Source: Streptomyces iranensis (GTDB lineage Bacteria; Actinomycetota; Actinomycetes; Streptomycetales; Streptomycetaceae). From it: a DNA stretch of 64,000 bases. A program made the translations under genes and the position numbers. Below are positions 20,456-28,923 of the stretch, piece after piece (position 1 is the stretch's first letter; every line of letters begins with the position of its first letter). The stretch is from contig NZ_JAGGLR010000007.1 of the NCBI RefSeq assembly GCF_017874715.1, positions 62,001 through 126,000 of the forward strand, written 5' to 3'. Below the pieces are notes generated by a model. It saw nothing but the letters and a program-made list of their open reading frames with translations, did not search any database and was not told where the DNA came from.

Positions 20456-21307
20456 TCAGCCCTGTGTCCAGGCGTGAATCACATGGGCACCGAGGTCCGC
20501 GTGCCCCCCGGCCGTGCGGTGGCCGCTCTCGTACCGGGCCGTGAGGTCGCGGTAGCGGATGTCCTCCCTCGCGGAGAAGCCCAGCTGGCGCAGTTCATCC
20601 GCGAGCTCGTCCGGGGTGAAGAAGCTGAGGAAGGGCTCACCGGCCTCGGCGGCCCACGCCGCGCGCGCCTCGTGCACGGCACGTTGCTCCGGTGGCAGCG
20701 CGTCCGGCGGCTCGCCGTAGTCGAAGACCACGCCCGAGCCGTCCGGCAGTGCCGCGATGAAGCGGAGCGTGTCCAGTACGGCGGTGTGCGTCAGATACGG
20801 CACCACCCCGAGCCAGACGAAGAACGCCGGGCGGGCCGGGTCGAAGCCCGCCGCCGTCAGCCCGTCGGCCAGGCTCTGCCGCTCGAAGTCCACCGGCGCG
20901 AAGGTCAGTGACGGCGGTACGGGGATCTCCGCGGCGGCCAACCGGTCGCGCTTCCACTCCTGGGTGGCGGGATGGTCCACCTCGAACACCCTGAGGCCGT
21001 CCGCCTCGTACGGATTGCGGCAGCCGAAGGTGTCCAGTCCCGCCCCGAGTGCCACCGCCTGCCGTGCCCCGCGTGCCACGGCCGCCGCGACGGCGTCCTC
21101 GGCGAACCGCGTACGGGCGGCCACTGACAGCCGCACATCCTCGCGCTCGGGGTGGAAGGCCGCCTCGAGGACGGGGGCGTCCGCGTCGGCGGCGAGGATA
21201 CGGAGCGCCAGCGGGTCGTAGAACACCCGGCCACCCTCAAGCTCCTGGTGGGCCGCGCGGAACGCGGCCGCGCCGCGGGCGGTGATGCTGGGCCGGCCGA
21301 TCTGCAT
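20456..21307 (-). CDS. SAM-dependent methyltransferase, TIGR00027/leucine carboxyl methyltransferase-like
   Basis: 283 residues. The start MQIGRPSITARGAAAFRAAHQ, the SAM-site segment VALGAGLDTFGCRNP (about 86-100), FEVDHPATQEWKRDRL and VWLGVVPYLTHTAVLDTLRF are hallmarks of the TIGR00027 family, common in actinomycetes and related in fold to leucine carboxyl and polyketide O-methyltransferases (PPM1/Tcmp type). The substrate is unknown. It stands alone, convergent with the peptidase and divergent from the CapA-like gene, so context does not tie it to the PKS. Confidence 0.85.
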   Translation of the reverse strand: MQIGRPSITARGAAAFRAAHQELEGGRVFYDPLALRILAADADAPVLEAAFHPEREDVRLSVAARTRFAEDAVAAAVARGARQAVALGAGLDTFGCRNPYEADGLRVFEVDHPATQEWKRDRLAAAEIPVPPSLTFAPVDFERQSLADGLTAAGFDPARPAFFVWLGVVPYLTHTAVLDTLRFIAALPDGSGVVFDYGEPPDALPPEQRAVHEARAAWAAEAGEPFLSFFTPDELADELRQLGFSAREDIRYRDLTARYESGHRTAGGHADLGAHVIHAWTQG

Positions 21308-21616
21308 GGAACGTCCTCCCCCGAGGTCCCACCGCGGATGCCGCGAGCGACACCTCCATGGTGTCAGCTCCGCACCCCGCTCGCACCGCTAACGGCCCTT
21401 GTTCACAGGGGAGTTACGCGACGAACAGCCGCCCCGGCCGTGGCGCCGCGCGGCGGGCGCGCATTGTCCCATCGATGGACTCCGGACAGGGGTTGGCCGG
21501 GCCCATCGGGTGCAACCGGTCGGCCGAACCGGTGAAGCTCCGCACCACTCCGCAAGCCCCGCTGCTGTCGTGCAATAAATACGACAATCCGACAATCAGA
21601 ACAAAAGGGGTCCGGT
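21308..21616. promoter_or_regulatory. Divergent promoter region, methyltransferase/CapA-like lipoprotein
   Basis: About 309 bases between divergent starts. The last 60 bases before the CapA-like gene are AT-rich for this genome and contain CGACAATC twice in tandem (near 21581-21598), a possible operator or -10 region. No other clear element. Confidence 0.45.
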
Positions 21617-22813
21617 ATGGCCCGGACCAGTGCGGAGTGCACCGTGTCCCATCACCCACGCCATCGGACGGCGCTTCTCGCCGTCGCCCTGCTCGGCACC
21701 GCCACCGCGTGCGGCAGCGGGACACCGGCCGCCCCGAAGGCCGAGGCGAAGCCCTCGAGGACCTCGGCGGTGGCCAGGAGCGGGTCCATGAAGAACTTCA
21801 CCCTCGTGGCCACCGGCGATCTGCTGGTGCACGCCTCGGTCATCCGGCAGGCGAAAGCGGACTCGGGCGGTGAGAGCTATGACTTCCGGCGCATGATCCG
21901 GGCGGCCGCGCCCATCGTCGCCCAGGCCGACCTGGCCATCTGCCATATGGAGACCGTCTACGGGGCCACCCAAGGGCCGTTCACCGGCTATCCGACCTTC
22001 AAGACGCCTCCGCAGCTCGCCTCGGCCGTGAAGGACATCGGCTACGACTCCTGCTCCACCGCCTCCAACCACACCCTCGACGCCGGTCCGGAGGGAGTGG
22101 TCCGCACCCTCGACGCCATGGACAAGGCCGGGCTCAAGCACGCCGGGTCGGCCCGCTCCGCCGCGGAGAGCGTCCGTCCCACGATCATGGAGGCCGGTGG
22201 CGCCAAGGTGGCCCATCTGGCCTACGCCTACGGCACCAACGGCATCCCGGTCCCCAAGGGCAAACCGTGGCTGGTCAACCTCATCGATCCGGCACGCATC
22301 ATCAAGGACGCGCGGGCCGCGCGGCGCGCCGGGGCCGATGTGGTCGTCGTCAGCGTGCACTGGGGCACCGAGTGGCAGCAGGCGCCGGACAAGCTCCAGC
22401 TCTCACTCGCCAAGAAGCTCACCGCCTCCAAGGACGGCGGCCGCCGCGACATCGACCTGATCATCGGCACCCACGCCCATATCCCCCAGGCGTACGAGAA
22501 GGTCAACGGCACCTGGGTGGTCTACGGCATGGGCGACCAGATCGCGGGGGTCATGCCCGACAAGCGGGGCCAGATGGGCTCGGCGGCGCGCTTCACCTTC
22601 ACCCCGCCCTCCGCCCCGGGCAGGGCGTGGCAGGTGAAGAAGGCGGAGTACATCCCGCACGCCGTGGACAACGACCCGATCACCCTGGTGAACCTTCCCC
22701 GGGCCCTGCGGAAGAGCCCCGGCAACCCGGGTTACACCAGTGCCCTGAGCACCATCCAGGAGGCGGTGCTCAGCCGGGGCGGCAAGAAGGACGGCCTGTC
22801 CATGGGGCGTTGA
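21617..22813 (+). CDS. CapA-family (PGA_cap) metallophosphatase-like lipoprotein
   Basis: 398 residues. The N-terminus carries a signal sequence with a lipobox-like end (LLGTATAC, Cys near residue 32), suggesting a lipid-anchored exported protein. The body has the CapA/PgsA pattern: LVATGDLLVH, ADLAICHMETV, STASNHTLDAGPEGV, VSVHWGTEW and GTHAHIPQAYEKVNGTWVVYGMGDQ, giving the Asp, His and Asn metal-ligand candidates of the calcineurin-like fold. CapA is named for poly-gamma-glutamate capsule synthesis, but many actinomycete members stand alone and have no proven substrate, as here with no capB/capC neighbours. ATG at 21617 follows AAAAGGGG. Confidence 0.85.
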   Translation: MARTSAECTVSHHPRHRTALLAVALLGTATACGSGTPAAPKAEAKPSRTSAVARSGSMKNFTLVATGDLLVHASVIRQAKADSGGESYDFRRMIRAAAPIVAQADLAICHMETVYGATQGPFTGYPTFKTPPQLASAVKDIGYDSCSTASNHTLDAGPEGVVRTLDAMDKAGLKHAGSARSAAESVRPTIMEAGGAKVAHLAYAYGTNGIPVPKGKPWLVNLIDPARIIKDARAARRAGADVVVVSVHWGTEWQQAPDKLQLSLAKKLTASKDGGRRDIDLIIGTHAHIPQAYEKVNGTWVVYGMGDQIAGVMPDKRGQMGSAARFTFTPPSAPGRAWQVKKAEYIPHAVDNDPITLVNLPRALRKSPGNPGYTSALSTIQEAVLSRGGKKDGLSMGR

Positions 22814-22822
22814 CCGGGCTCG

Positions 22823-22862
22823 CCCCGGGTGGCGCTACCGCTCCCCGGGTGGCGCTACCGCT
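22823..22862. repeat. Two perfect 20-bp tandem copies overlapping the clpC stop codon
   Basis: The 20-bp unit CCCCGGGTGGCGCTACCGCT occurs at 22823-22842 and 22843-22862. The second copy contains the stop codon of the leftward clpC (22855-22857). Each contains the imperfect palindrome GGTGGCGCTACC, so the array may also help terminate the convergent transcripts. Confidence 0.8.
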
Positions 22863-25479
22863 CCGGCTGCTCCGTCCCGCCCGGCCGCTCCGTGTGGCCC
22901 GGCGGACCGAGCTGACCCGTCGGCTCGGTGGCCTCCTGTGTGTGGAAGGTCAGCCGGTCGTCGTGCACATCGACCCGGACCTGGCTGTGCGCGGGCAGCT
23001 CGCCGCCGAGCAGCATCCGGGAGAGCGGATTGTCGACCTCGCGCTGGATGGTGCGGCGCAGCGGCCGGGCGCCGTACTCCGGCTGGTGTCCGTGGGTGGC
23101 CAGCCAGTCGACGGCGGCCAGGGTGAACTCCACGCCGACGTCCTGGGCGTGCAGCCGGCGCCGGGTCTCCTCCAGCAGCACATCGGCGATCTGCCGCAGC
23201 TGGTCGTCGGCGAGCCGGCGGAAGATGATGATCTCGTCGATACGGTTGAGGAACTCCGGCCGGAAGTGCTCCCGCAGCGGGCGCAGCACCCGCTCCCGGC
23301 GCGCCGCGTTGTCGGCCTCCTCGTCACCGCCGCCGCCGAAGCCCAGAGGGCCACCGCGGCCGGTGATGGTCTCCGAGCCGAGGTTGCTGGTCATCACGAT
23401 GACGGTGTTCTTGAAGTCGATGGTGCGGCCCTGGGCGTCCGTCAGCCTGCCGTCGTCGAGCACCTGGAGCAGGATGTTGAAGACATCGGGGTGGGCCTTC
23501 TCCACCTCGTCCATGAGCAGCAGCGAGTAGGGCTGGCGGCGCACCGCCTCGGTGAGCTGTCCGGCCTCCTCGTGCCCGACGTATCCGGGTGGCGCGCCGA
23601 CCAGCCGGCTGACGGTGTGCTTCTCCTGGTACTCGCTCATGTCGAGGCGGACCATGCGGTCCTCGCTGCCGAAGAGCGCCTCGGCCAGTGCGCGGGCGAG
23701 TTCGGTCTTGCCGACGCCGGTGGGGCCGAGGAAGAGGAAGCTGCCGCTGGGGCGGTTGGGGTCGGCGAGTCCGGCGCGGGCGCGCAGGACCGCGTCGGCC
23801 ACGGCGGACACGGCCTCCTCCTGCCCGACCACCCGGCGGTGGAGGTGCTCCTCCAGGCTCAGCAGCCGTTCGCGCTCCTCCTGGGTGAGGCTGGAGACGG
23901 GGATCCCGGTCTGCCGGGAGACGATCTCGGCGATGTCCTCGACGGTGACCTCGGCGACGCGCCCGCCGTGGTACTGCGTTCCGGATGCCTGCGCGATCCG
24001 GTTGTTCAGCTCGGCGATCCGGTCCCGCAGGGAGGTGGCGCGTTCATAGCTCTCGGATGCGACGGCCTGGTCCTTGTCCCGGGTGAGCTGCTCGACCTCC
24101 CGCTCCAGGGCGCGCAGATCGGTGCCGCGGGCGCTGGAGCGCAGCCGTACCCGGGCCCCCGCCTGGTCCATGAGGTCGATGGCCTTGTCGGGCAGGAAAC
24201 GGTCGGTCAGATAGCGGTCGGACAGCTCGACGGCGGCGAGCAGGGCCTCGTCGGTGTAGCGGACCTGGTGATGGGCCTCGTAGCGGTCACGGAGGCCGCG
24301 CAGGATGGCGACGGCGTCCGCGGAGGTCGGCTCGGGGACCATGATGGGCTGGAAGCGGCGGGCGAGCGCGGCGTCCTTCTCGATGTACTGGCGGTACTCC
24401 CGGAGGGTGGTCGCGCCGATCACATGCAGTTCGCCGCGGGACAGCGCGGGTTTGAGAAGGTTGCTGGCGTCCATCTGGCCGCCCTCGGAGCCACCGCCGC
24501 CGGCGCCGACCACCGTGTGCAGCTCATCGATGAAGATGATCAAGTCGTCGGAGTTGGCGCGGATCTCGTCGACGATGCTGGTGACGCGCTGCTCGAAGTC
24601 GCCGCGGAAGCGGGTGCCGGCCACGACGCTCGCGATGTCGAGCTGGACGACGCGGCGGCCGAGCAGGATGTCCGGCACATCGGCGTCGGCGATCCGCTGG
24701 GCGAGCCCTTCGACGACGGCCGTCTTGCCGACTCCGGCCTCGCCGATGAGGACGGGGTTGTTCTTGCCGCGCCTGGCGAGCACCTCGATGCTCTGCTCGA
24801 TCTCCTCGTCGCGGCCGATCACCGGGTCGATCCGCCCCTCGCGGGCCAGTTCGGTCAGGTCGCGGCCGAACCGGTCGAGGTTCGGGGTCTTCCGCTGGTC
24901 CATGACGGGCCTCTGGTCTGCCGTGGGGGCGCTCGGGGTGAGGCCGCCGGTCGGCGGGCCGGGGGCCCGGGGTTCGAAGCGGGCGGCGCCCAGGATCTGC
25001 CCGGCGGTGGACTCACGGTTGGCGGCGAGCGCGATCAGTACGTGTTCGGGGCCGATGTACGAGGCGCCGCGCGAGCGGGCTATCTCATGGGCGTCGAGCA
25101 ACGCACGTTTGACGGCCGGGGTGACGGCGACCGAGTTGCGCGGCGGCCCGCCGCCCGCCTCCCGGTCGATCTCGGCGGCGATCCGGTCGGGGTCGGCTCC
25201 GGCGCGCGAGACCATGGTGCGGGTGGGCTCGGCGGAGAGCGCCGCCCGCAGCAGATGTTCGGTGTCGAGGTCGGTACTGCCGTGTTCGGCGGCGTAGGAG
25301 GCGGCGGCCGAGACGAGATGGCGTGCGTTCTCGCTCATCAGCCGGCCGAAGTCGACATGGCGTGAATCGGGCCGCCGCCCGGCCGGCCCGGTTCCGAGGA
25401 AGCGTGCGAGGAAGTCGCCGAGTGGATCCGGCCCGAAGTCCTCGGGGCCCTGATTCGGGCCCTCGTTCCCGCTGCCCAT
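22855..25479 (-). CDS. clpC: ClpC-type AAA+ unfoldase (Clp ATPase)
   Basis: 874 residues with two AAA+ modules. Clp-N repeats about 43-165; AAA1 with Walker A GEAGVGKT (246-253) and Walker B LIIFIDE; a middle region with a UVR-like helix (ESYERATSLRDRIAELN, about 476-492), which marks ClpC rather than ClpB; AAA2 with GPTGVGKT (585-592); and an LGF loop (GPLGFGGG) that could dock ClpP. It should unfold proteins in the cytosol for ClpP or refold them. The first 40 residues (Gly/Pro-rich) and the Pro/Gly/Glu tail are not part of the core. Streptomyces usually have an essential ClpC elsewhere, so this is probably a second, divergent paralog (inference). Monocistronic. Confidence 0.88.
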   Translation of the reverse strand: MGSGNEGPNQGPEDFGPDPLGDFLARFLGTGPAGRRPDSRHVDFGRLMSENARHLVSAAASYAAEHGSTDLDTEHLLRAALSAEPTRTMVSRAGADPDRIAAEIDREAGGGPPRNSVAVTPAVKRALLDAHEIARSRGASYIGPEHVLIALAANRESTAGQILGAARFEPRAPGPPTGGLTPSAPTADQRPVMDQRKTPNLDRFGRDLTELAREGRIDPVIGRDEEIEQSIEVLARRGKNNPVLIGEAGVGKTAVVEGLAQRIADADVPDILLGRRVVQLDIASVVAGTRFRGDFEQRVTSIVDEIRANSDDLIIFIDELHTVVGAGGGGSEGGQMDASNLLKPALSRGELHVIGATTLREYRQYIEKDAALARRFQPIMVPEPTSADAVAILRGLRDRYEAHHQVRYTDEALLAAVELSDRYLTDRFLPDKAIDLMDQAGARVRLRSSARGTDLRALEREVEQLTRDKDQAVASESYERATSLRDRIAELNNRIAQASGTQYHGGRVAEVTVEDIAEIVSRQTGIPVSSLTQEERERLLSLEEHLHRRVVGQEEAVSAVADAVLRARAGLADPNRPSGSFLFLGPTGVGKTELARALAEALFGSEDRMVRLDMSEYQEKHTVSRLVGAPPGYVGHEEAGQLTEAVRRQPYSLLLMDEVEKAHPDVFNILLQVLDDGRLTDAQGRTIDFKNTVIVMTSNLGSETITGRGGPLGFGGGGDEEADNAARRERVLRPLREHFRPEFLNRIDEIIIFRRLADDQLRQIADVLLEETRRRLHAQDVGVEFTLAAVDWLATHGHQPEYGARPLRRTIQREVDNPLSRMLLGGELPAHSQVRVDVHDDRLTFHTQEATEPTGQLGPPGHTERPGGTEQPER

Positions 25480-25589
25480 ATGACCAGTTTACGAGCGATC
25501 GAGGCCGATGTCCGTTCCTGGGCGGTGCCGCGAGCGGACACCGCGGCCCGGCCACGGCTTCCGGGCGGCGCCCGGCGCCACCGGGTGCG

Positions 25590-26705
25590 TCAGCGCTCCA
25601 CCCGATGGCGTTCGAGGACGACCAGGGCGGCGTCGTCGCCCTGGTGTCCTCCTGTGTGGCTGAGCAGATCGCGGTGCAGACGGTCGACGAGGTACTGGGG
25701 GCCGCCGCCGTCCGCTCCGGGGAGCCGCTCGGCGAGCGGGAAGAAGGCGCCCTCGCTGTTTCGCGCCTCGACCACCCCGTCGGTGTAGAGCAGCAACTGA
25801 TCGCCCTCGTCGAACGGGAAGTCCTCGGTGTGGTAGCGGCCGGCCGCCAGGTGGCCGAGGCCCAGCGGCAGTGCGGGCGCCTGGCCCTCCAGGGCCTTGA
25901 CCCCGGAGTCGCACAGCAGGAGCGGCGGCGGATGCCCGCAGTTGACGAGGCGGACCACCGGCCGGTCGTCGGGGATCTCCAGCACGGCGGCGGTGACGAA
26001 CGACTCCCCCGCCCCGGGCTCCTTGTCACGGGGTTCGGTCCGCTCCGCGGACAGCGCGGTGTCCAGGTGGGACGCCAGATCGGTCAGCGGTACGGGCCAG
26101 TGGGCGATCGCGCGGAAGGCGCCGAGCACCAGGGAGGCGTCCGCGACGGCGGTCAGCCCACTGCCCCGGACATCGCCGATGATCAGCCGGGTGGCGTTCG
26201 AGGTGCGCGCCGCCGCGTACAGATCGCCGCCGATCTCCGCCCCCGGCTCGGCCGCGAGGTAGACCGAGGCGATCAGCAGCGGGCCGACCCTGACAGGGAG
26301 CGGGCGCAGCAGCACCCGCTGCGCCACATCGGCCACCGCCCGCACCCGGTTCAGCTCGCGCATGTGCCGGTCGAGAACCGCCCGGAACAGCACGATCATC
26401 GCCGAGACCAGGGCCAGGGTGATCACCTCGGTCAGGCGGCCGGGAAGGCCGAGGAACCCCTCCGAGGCGTTCGCCGCGATCTGCGCGACGACGGCCAGCA
26501 GCCCGACGCACGCGGTGAGCACCGGACCGGCGAACGATGCGGTCATGGCGGGGGCGGCGATCAGCAGCGGGCTGAGCCGGACATTTGCCGGTGCCAGCAC
26601 ATCGCCGAGCGTGATCAGCCCGATGACCAGCAGGGGGATCACGACCAAGACGCGGGTCCGCCACCTTGGCCGGCGCAGATCCGAGGGACCTTGCCGCAAG
26701 TGCAC
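25590..26705 (-). CDS. Membrane PP2C/SpoIIE-type serine phosphatase
   Basis: 371 residues. Several hydrophobic helices at about 17-40, 46-68 and 92-112 anchor it. The cytoplasmic part, about 135-371, is a PP2C phosphatase of the RsbU/SpoIIE kind: EIGGDLYAAA, LIIGDVRGSGLTAV, FVTAAVLEI, VNCGHPPPLLL, LLLYTDGVVEARN and GDDAALVVLERH supply the metal-binding Asp residues. Such proteins dephosphorylate anti-anti-sigma factors in partner-switching circuits, but no anti-sigma pair is adjacent. It is divergent from the ECF41 sigma operon. Confidence 0.88.
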   Translation of the reverse strand: MHLRQGPSDLRRPRWRTRVLVVIPLLVIGLITLGDVLAPANVRLSPLLIAAPAMTASFAGPVLTACVGLLAVVAQIAANASEGFLGLPGRLTEVITLALVSAMIVLFRAVLDRHMRELNRVRAVADVAQRVLLRPLPVRVGPLLIASVYLAAEPGAEIGGDLYAAARTSNATRLIIGDVRGSGLTAVADASLVLGAFRAIAHWPVPLTDLASHLDTALSAERTEPRDKEPGAGESFVTAAVLEIPDDRPVVRLVNCGHPPPLLLCDSGVKALEGQAPALPLGLGHLAAGRYHTEDFPFDEGDQLLLYTDGVVEARNSEGAFFPLAERLPGADGGGPQYLVDRLHRDLLSHTGGHQGDDAALVVLERHRVER

Positions 26706-26781
26706 ATCTACTGCTTACGCCTGCCGTGGCCCCCGCGCCAACCCGCCGGCCCTTGGCACGAGCGCGCCCCCCGGAGGCGGC

Positions 26782-26808
26782 TGTCACATTTCCGGCCGCT
26801 GTCCCGTC
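26782..26808 (+). promoter_or_regulatory. ECF41-type promoter before the sigma gene
   Basis: TGTCACA (26782-26788), 16 bases, then CGTC (26805-26808). This matches the known ECF41 target promoter pattern and lies 31 bases upstream of the sigma factor start, implying autoregulation. A nearly identical element precedes the oxidoreductase gene. Confidence 0.8.
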
Positions 26809-26839
26809 CTCCTTCTCAGGCCGAGGAGAGGATCGGGAC

Positions 26840-27712
26840 ATGGCAGAGCTGACCGCATTCGAAGAGCAGCGCGACCGGCTGTGGGCCGTCGCGTACCGCA
26901 TCACCGGCTCGGTCGCCGACGCCGATGACGCGGTGCAGGAGACCTGGCTGCGCTGGCAGGCGCTGCCCGCGGACGAGGTGGCCGACCCCCGTGCGTATCT
27001 GACCACCGTCATCAGCCGCATCTGCTACGACCTGCTGGGTTCGGCGCGGGTGCGGCGCGAGCGTTACGTCGGCCCCTGGCTGCCCGAGCCGGTGGTGGCG
27101 GCCGGCGGTCCGGAGGACCGGGTGACGCTGGACGAGTCGGTGGGTCTCGCGCTGCTCACCGTGCTGGAGCGGCTGACTCCGGCGGAGCGGACCGCCTTCA
27201 TCCTGCACGATGTCTTCTCGGTGCCGTTCCCCGAGATCGCCGAGGTGGTGGGCCGGAGCCCGGAGTCCGTACGGCAGCTGGCCTCCCGCGCCCGCAAGCG
27301 GGTCCGGGCGGAGGCGCCGCGGCGCTCGGTGGACCGCGAGGAGCACCGGCGGGCCGTGGACGCGTTCCTCCAAGCGGTCATGGGCGGCGACATGGACGGG
27401 CTGCTGGAGATTCTGGATCCGGAGGTCGTCTGGCGTTCGGACGGCGGCGGCAAGGTGGCGGCGGCCCGGCTCCCGGTGCTGGGGAACGAGAAGGTGGCGC
27501 GCTTCGCCCAGCGGCTGGCCCGGGGCTTCGACCCGGCCACGATGCTGGTGCACCACCGCGACGTCAACGGCGCCCCGGGCCTGGTCATCGTCGACAGCGC
27601 GAGCGTGCAGGCCGTGGTCTTCGCGTTCTCCGTACACCAGGGCCTGATCACCGAGATCGACGTGATCGTCAACCCCGACAAGCTGCGCCACCTCGACCTG
27701 CCCAACCTGTGA
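26840..27712 (+). CDS. ECF41-group RNA polymerase sigma factor with SnoaL-like C-terminal domain
   Basis: 290 residues. Sigma region 2 about 8-75 (LWAVAYRITGSVADADDAVQETWLRW), region 4 about 110-165 (LTPAERTAFILHDVFSVPFPEIAEVVGRSPESVRQLASRARKRV), then an extra C-terminal SnoaL/NTF2-like domain about 175-290, with NPDKLRHLDLPNL at the end. This architecture without an anti-sigma gene defines ECF41, where the C-terminal domain itself controls activity. ATG at 26840 places the start at the usual first helix; longer in-frame starts run into the promoter. The NAD(P)/FAD oxidoreductase that follows is the expected co-regulated partner. Confidence 0.93.
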   Translation: MAELTAFEEQRDRLWAVAYRITGSVADADDAVQETWLRWQALPADEVADPRAYLTTVISRICYDLLGSARVRRERYVGPWLPEPVVAAGGPEDRVTLDESVGLALLTVLERLTPAERTAFILHDVFSVPFPEIAEVVGRSPESVRQLASRARKRVRAEAPRRSVDREEHRRAVDAFLQAVMGGDMDGLLEILDPEVVWRSDGGGKVAAARLPVLGNEKVARFAQRLARGFDPATMLVHHRDVNGAPGLVIVDSASVQAVVFAFSVHQGLITEIDVIVNPDKLRHLDLPNL

Positions 27713-27722
27713 CCGGCATCAC

Positions 27723-27749
27723 CGTCACATCTCGGGTCGCCGTGTCGTC
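27723..27749 (+). promoter_or_regulatory. ECF41-type promoter before the oxidoreductase
   Basis: CGTCACA (27723-27729), 16 bases, CGTC (27746-27749), the same layout as the promoter upstream of the sigma gene with one mismatch in the -35. It begins 11 bases after the sigma stop and ends 37 bases before the oxidoreductase start. Confidence 0.78.
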
Positions 27750-27786
27750 CTCCTCGTGAACACCGACCGGCAAGGAGGCCGCCCAC

Positions 27787-28869
27787 ATGGAGAAGCAGCA
27801 GGTCCTAGTGCTCGGCGCGGGCTATGCGGGGCTGATGGCCGCCCTGCGGCTGGCCCCGCACACCCGCGTCACCCTGGTCGATCCGAGCCCCGCCTTCACC
27901 GAGCGAGTGCGGCTGCACGAGCGGGCCGTCGGACGGCCCGACATCACGCATCCACTCGACGCGCTCACCCGGCGGGCCGGGATCGTCCACGTGGCCGCCC
28001 GCGCCACCGGGATCGATCCGGCCGCCCGGCGGATCACCACCGACGACGGCCGCCGGCTCCCGTACGACCGGCTCGTGTACGCGCTCGGCAGCCGCACCGC
28101 CGACCCCGGTGAGCGCGCCTACACCCCGGAGACGGCGGACGAGCTGCACAAGCGGCTGCTGGACGGCCCGGGTGAGCTGACGGTGGTCGGCGGGGGACTC
28201 ACCGGCATCGAGCTCGCGGCCGAGATCGCCGAGTGCCACGAGGCCTGGAGGGTCCGGCTGATCACGGGCGAGGAGGTCGGCGGGGGGCTGTCGGTGAAGG
28301 GCCGCGCCCATGTCCGTACGACGCTCACCGGGCTCGGTGTCCGGATCGAGGAGGGCCGCCGGGTGGCCCGCCCGGAGGACGTCGACACCGACGCGGTGGT
28401 CTGGGCCACCGCGATGACCGCGAATACCGCGCTGGCCGAGGCCGCCGGGATCGCCCTCGACCCGGGCGGCCGAGTCCGCGTCGACGCCACCCTGCGCTCG
28501 GTGTCCCATCCGGAGATCTACGCGGTGGGCGACGCGGCGGCCATGACCGCCCCGGCCGCCGGTGCCCTGCGCATGGCCTGCGCCACCGCGATCCCGTCCG
28601 GTTCGCACGCGGCCTCCTCGATCATCGCCGAGACGCGCGGGCGGGAGCCCAAGCCGTTGCGCTTCCGCTACGTGGCGCAGTGCGTGAGCCTCGGCCGCCG
28701 GGACGGGCTGATCCAGCTGGTGCGGGCGGACGACTCCCCGCGCGAGACGGTGCTGCGCGGTGGCACGGCCGCGCGCGCCAAGGAGCAGGTGGTGCGCACC
28801 ACGGTCAGGGCGCTGCGGCTGGCGGCGCGCCGTCCCGGGGCCGTGCCCCTCATTCCCGGGGTCGGCTGA
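27787..28869 (+). CDS. NAD(P)/FAD-dependent oxidoreductase (NDH-2-like), ECF41 target
   Basis: 360 residues with two Rossmann folds: an N-terminal FAD motif LGAGYAGLMAALRL (about 8-21), an NAD(P) motif VVGGGLTGIELAAEIAE (about 137-153), and a C-terminal FAD contact IYAVGDAAAM (about 243-252). The layout matches type II NADH dehydrogenase-like or ferredoxin-reductase-like enzymes. Genes of this kind are typical ECF41 partners, and the promoter found upstream supports control by the preceding sigma factor. The electron acceptor is unknown. ATG at 27787 follows AAGGAGG. Confidence 0.88.
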   Translation: MEKQQVLVLGAGYAGLMAALRLAPHTRVTLVDPSPAFTERVRLHERAVGRPDITHPLDALTRRAGIVHVAARATGIDPAARRITTDDGRRLPYDRLVYALGSRTADPGERAYTPETADELHKRLLDGPGELTVVGGGLTGIELAAEIAECHEAWRVRLITGEEVGGGLSVKGRAHVRTTLTGLGVRIEEGRRVARPEDVDTDAVVWATAMTANTALAEAAGIALDPGGRVRVDATLRSVSHPEIYAVGDAAAMTAPAAGALRMACATAIPSGSHAASSIIAETRGREPKPLRFRYVAQCVSLGRRDGLIQLVRADDSPRETVLRGGTAARAKEQVVRTTVRALRLAARRPGAVPLIPGVG

Positions 28870-28923
28870 GGGGCCCGGGGAGAGGCTGAGGTATCCCCGG
28901 GGAGCGGCCGGAGCCGCACCCCC

